DNA of 64,000 nt from Phormidium tenue FACHB-1052 (lineage in GTDB: Bacteria; Cyanobacteriota; Cyanobacteriia; Phormidesmidales; Phormidesmidaceae): contig NZ_JACJQN010000010.1 of assembly GCF_014696675.1 (NCBI RefSeq), positions 178,048 to 242,047 on the forward strand. Reading direction: 5' to 3'. The notes beneath the pieces were generated by a model. It did not search any database. It worked only from the letters and a program-made list of their open reading frames with translations, and was not told the DNA's origin. The position numbers and the translations under genes were made by a program. Positions 63,901-64,000 of the stretch are shown in pieces. How positions within the stretch are numbered: position 1 is the stretch's first letter; every line of letters starts with the position of its first letter.

Positions 63901-64000
<100 letters not shown>

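Overview
This window is chromosomal DNA of a cyanobacterium, most likely a filamentous Leptolyngbya/Nodosilinea-type organism (the lineage is inference). The evidence is the tail of a photosystem II D1 gene (psbA), the chlorophyll-pathway regulator GUN4, Ycf46, the complete inducible CO2-uptake cluster ndhF3-ndhD3-cupA-cupS, several protein families largely confined to cyanobacteria (DUF2996, DUF1361), and frequent HIP1 octamers (GCGATCGC). G+C is moderately high and most of the window is ordinary core genome.

Layout. 1-4.6 kb: partial TerB-like gene, a candidate small RNA, an S10 serine carboxypeptidase, a DUF1361 membrane protein and ycf46. 4.6-7.0 kb: two glycosyltransferases (GT61, GT2). 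7.6-10.8 kb: uvrA with an N-terminal extension and an insert. 10.8-19.8 kb is the accessory region. It holds an antitoxin gene killed by one nonsense codon, a 21-bp minisatellite, a RAYT transposase flanked by two direct ~110-bp REP clusters, and a two-gene NTPase system. In that system a KAP/AAA-like ATPase overlaps by 8 bp an 1853-residue protein with a degenerate NTPase-like domain, a helical region, an nSTAND ATPase, a coiled coil plus membrane segment, 14 WD40 repeats and C-terminal TPR-like helices. 20-31 kb: small secreted protein, methyltransferase, GT39 enzyme, DUF1565/SLH protein with six SLH motifs, three small envelope proteins, exopolyphosphatase, a flavoprotein that lost its redox motifs, and a nuclease lipoprotein.

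31.2-37.3 kb: the NDH-1MS CO2-uptake cluster on the minus strand. It is split by a plus-strand Nudix gene bounded by a MITE-like inverted repeat and purine-rich repeats. 37.7-45 kb: coiled-coil/TPR protein, pentapeptide-repeat protein, cutA, gnd. 45-49.5 kb: glutathionyl-hydroquinone reductase-like protein; an HxlR regulator divergent from an acyl-CoA dehydrogenase-fold flavoprotein with a candidate operator between them; isoaspartyl peptidase with a tiny membrane protein; DUF2256 protein and gun4. 50-58.4 kb: response regulator, icd, rpsB-tsf-(hypothetical)-recG. The rpsB leader can fold into a hairpin plus pseudoknot reaching the ribosome-binding site. 58.4-64 kb: DUF790, alpha/beta hydrolase, DUF2996, gmd, ygfZ and the 3' end of psbA.

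The most interesting items are the two-gene STAND/WD40 system next to a REPtron, the putative S2 leader pseudoknot, the CO2-uptake operon interrupted by an antisense gene with identical repeat-derived leaders before cupA and cupS, and the candidate sRNA at 395-472. No tRNA, rRNA or CRISPR array was seen. All functions are assigned by reading motifs; no database search was run.
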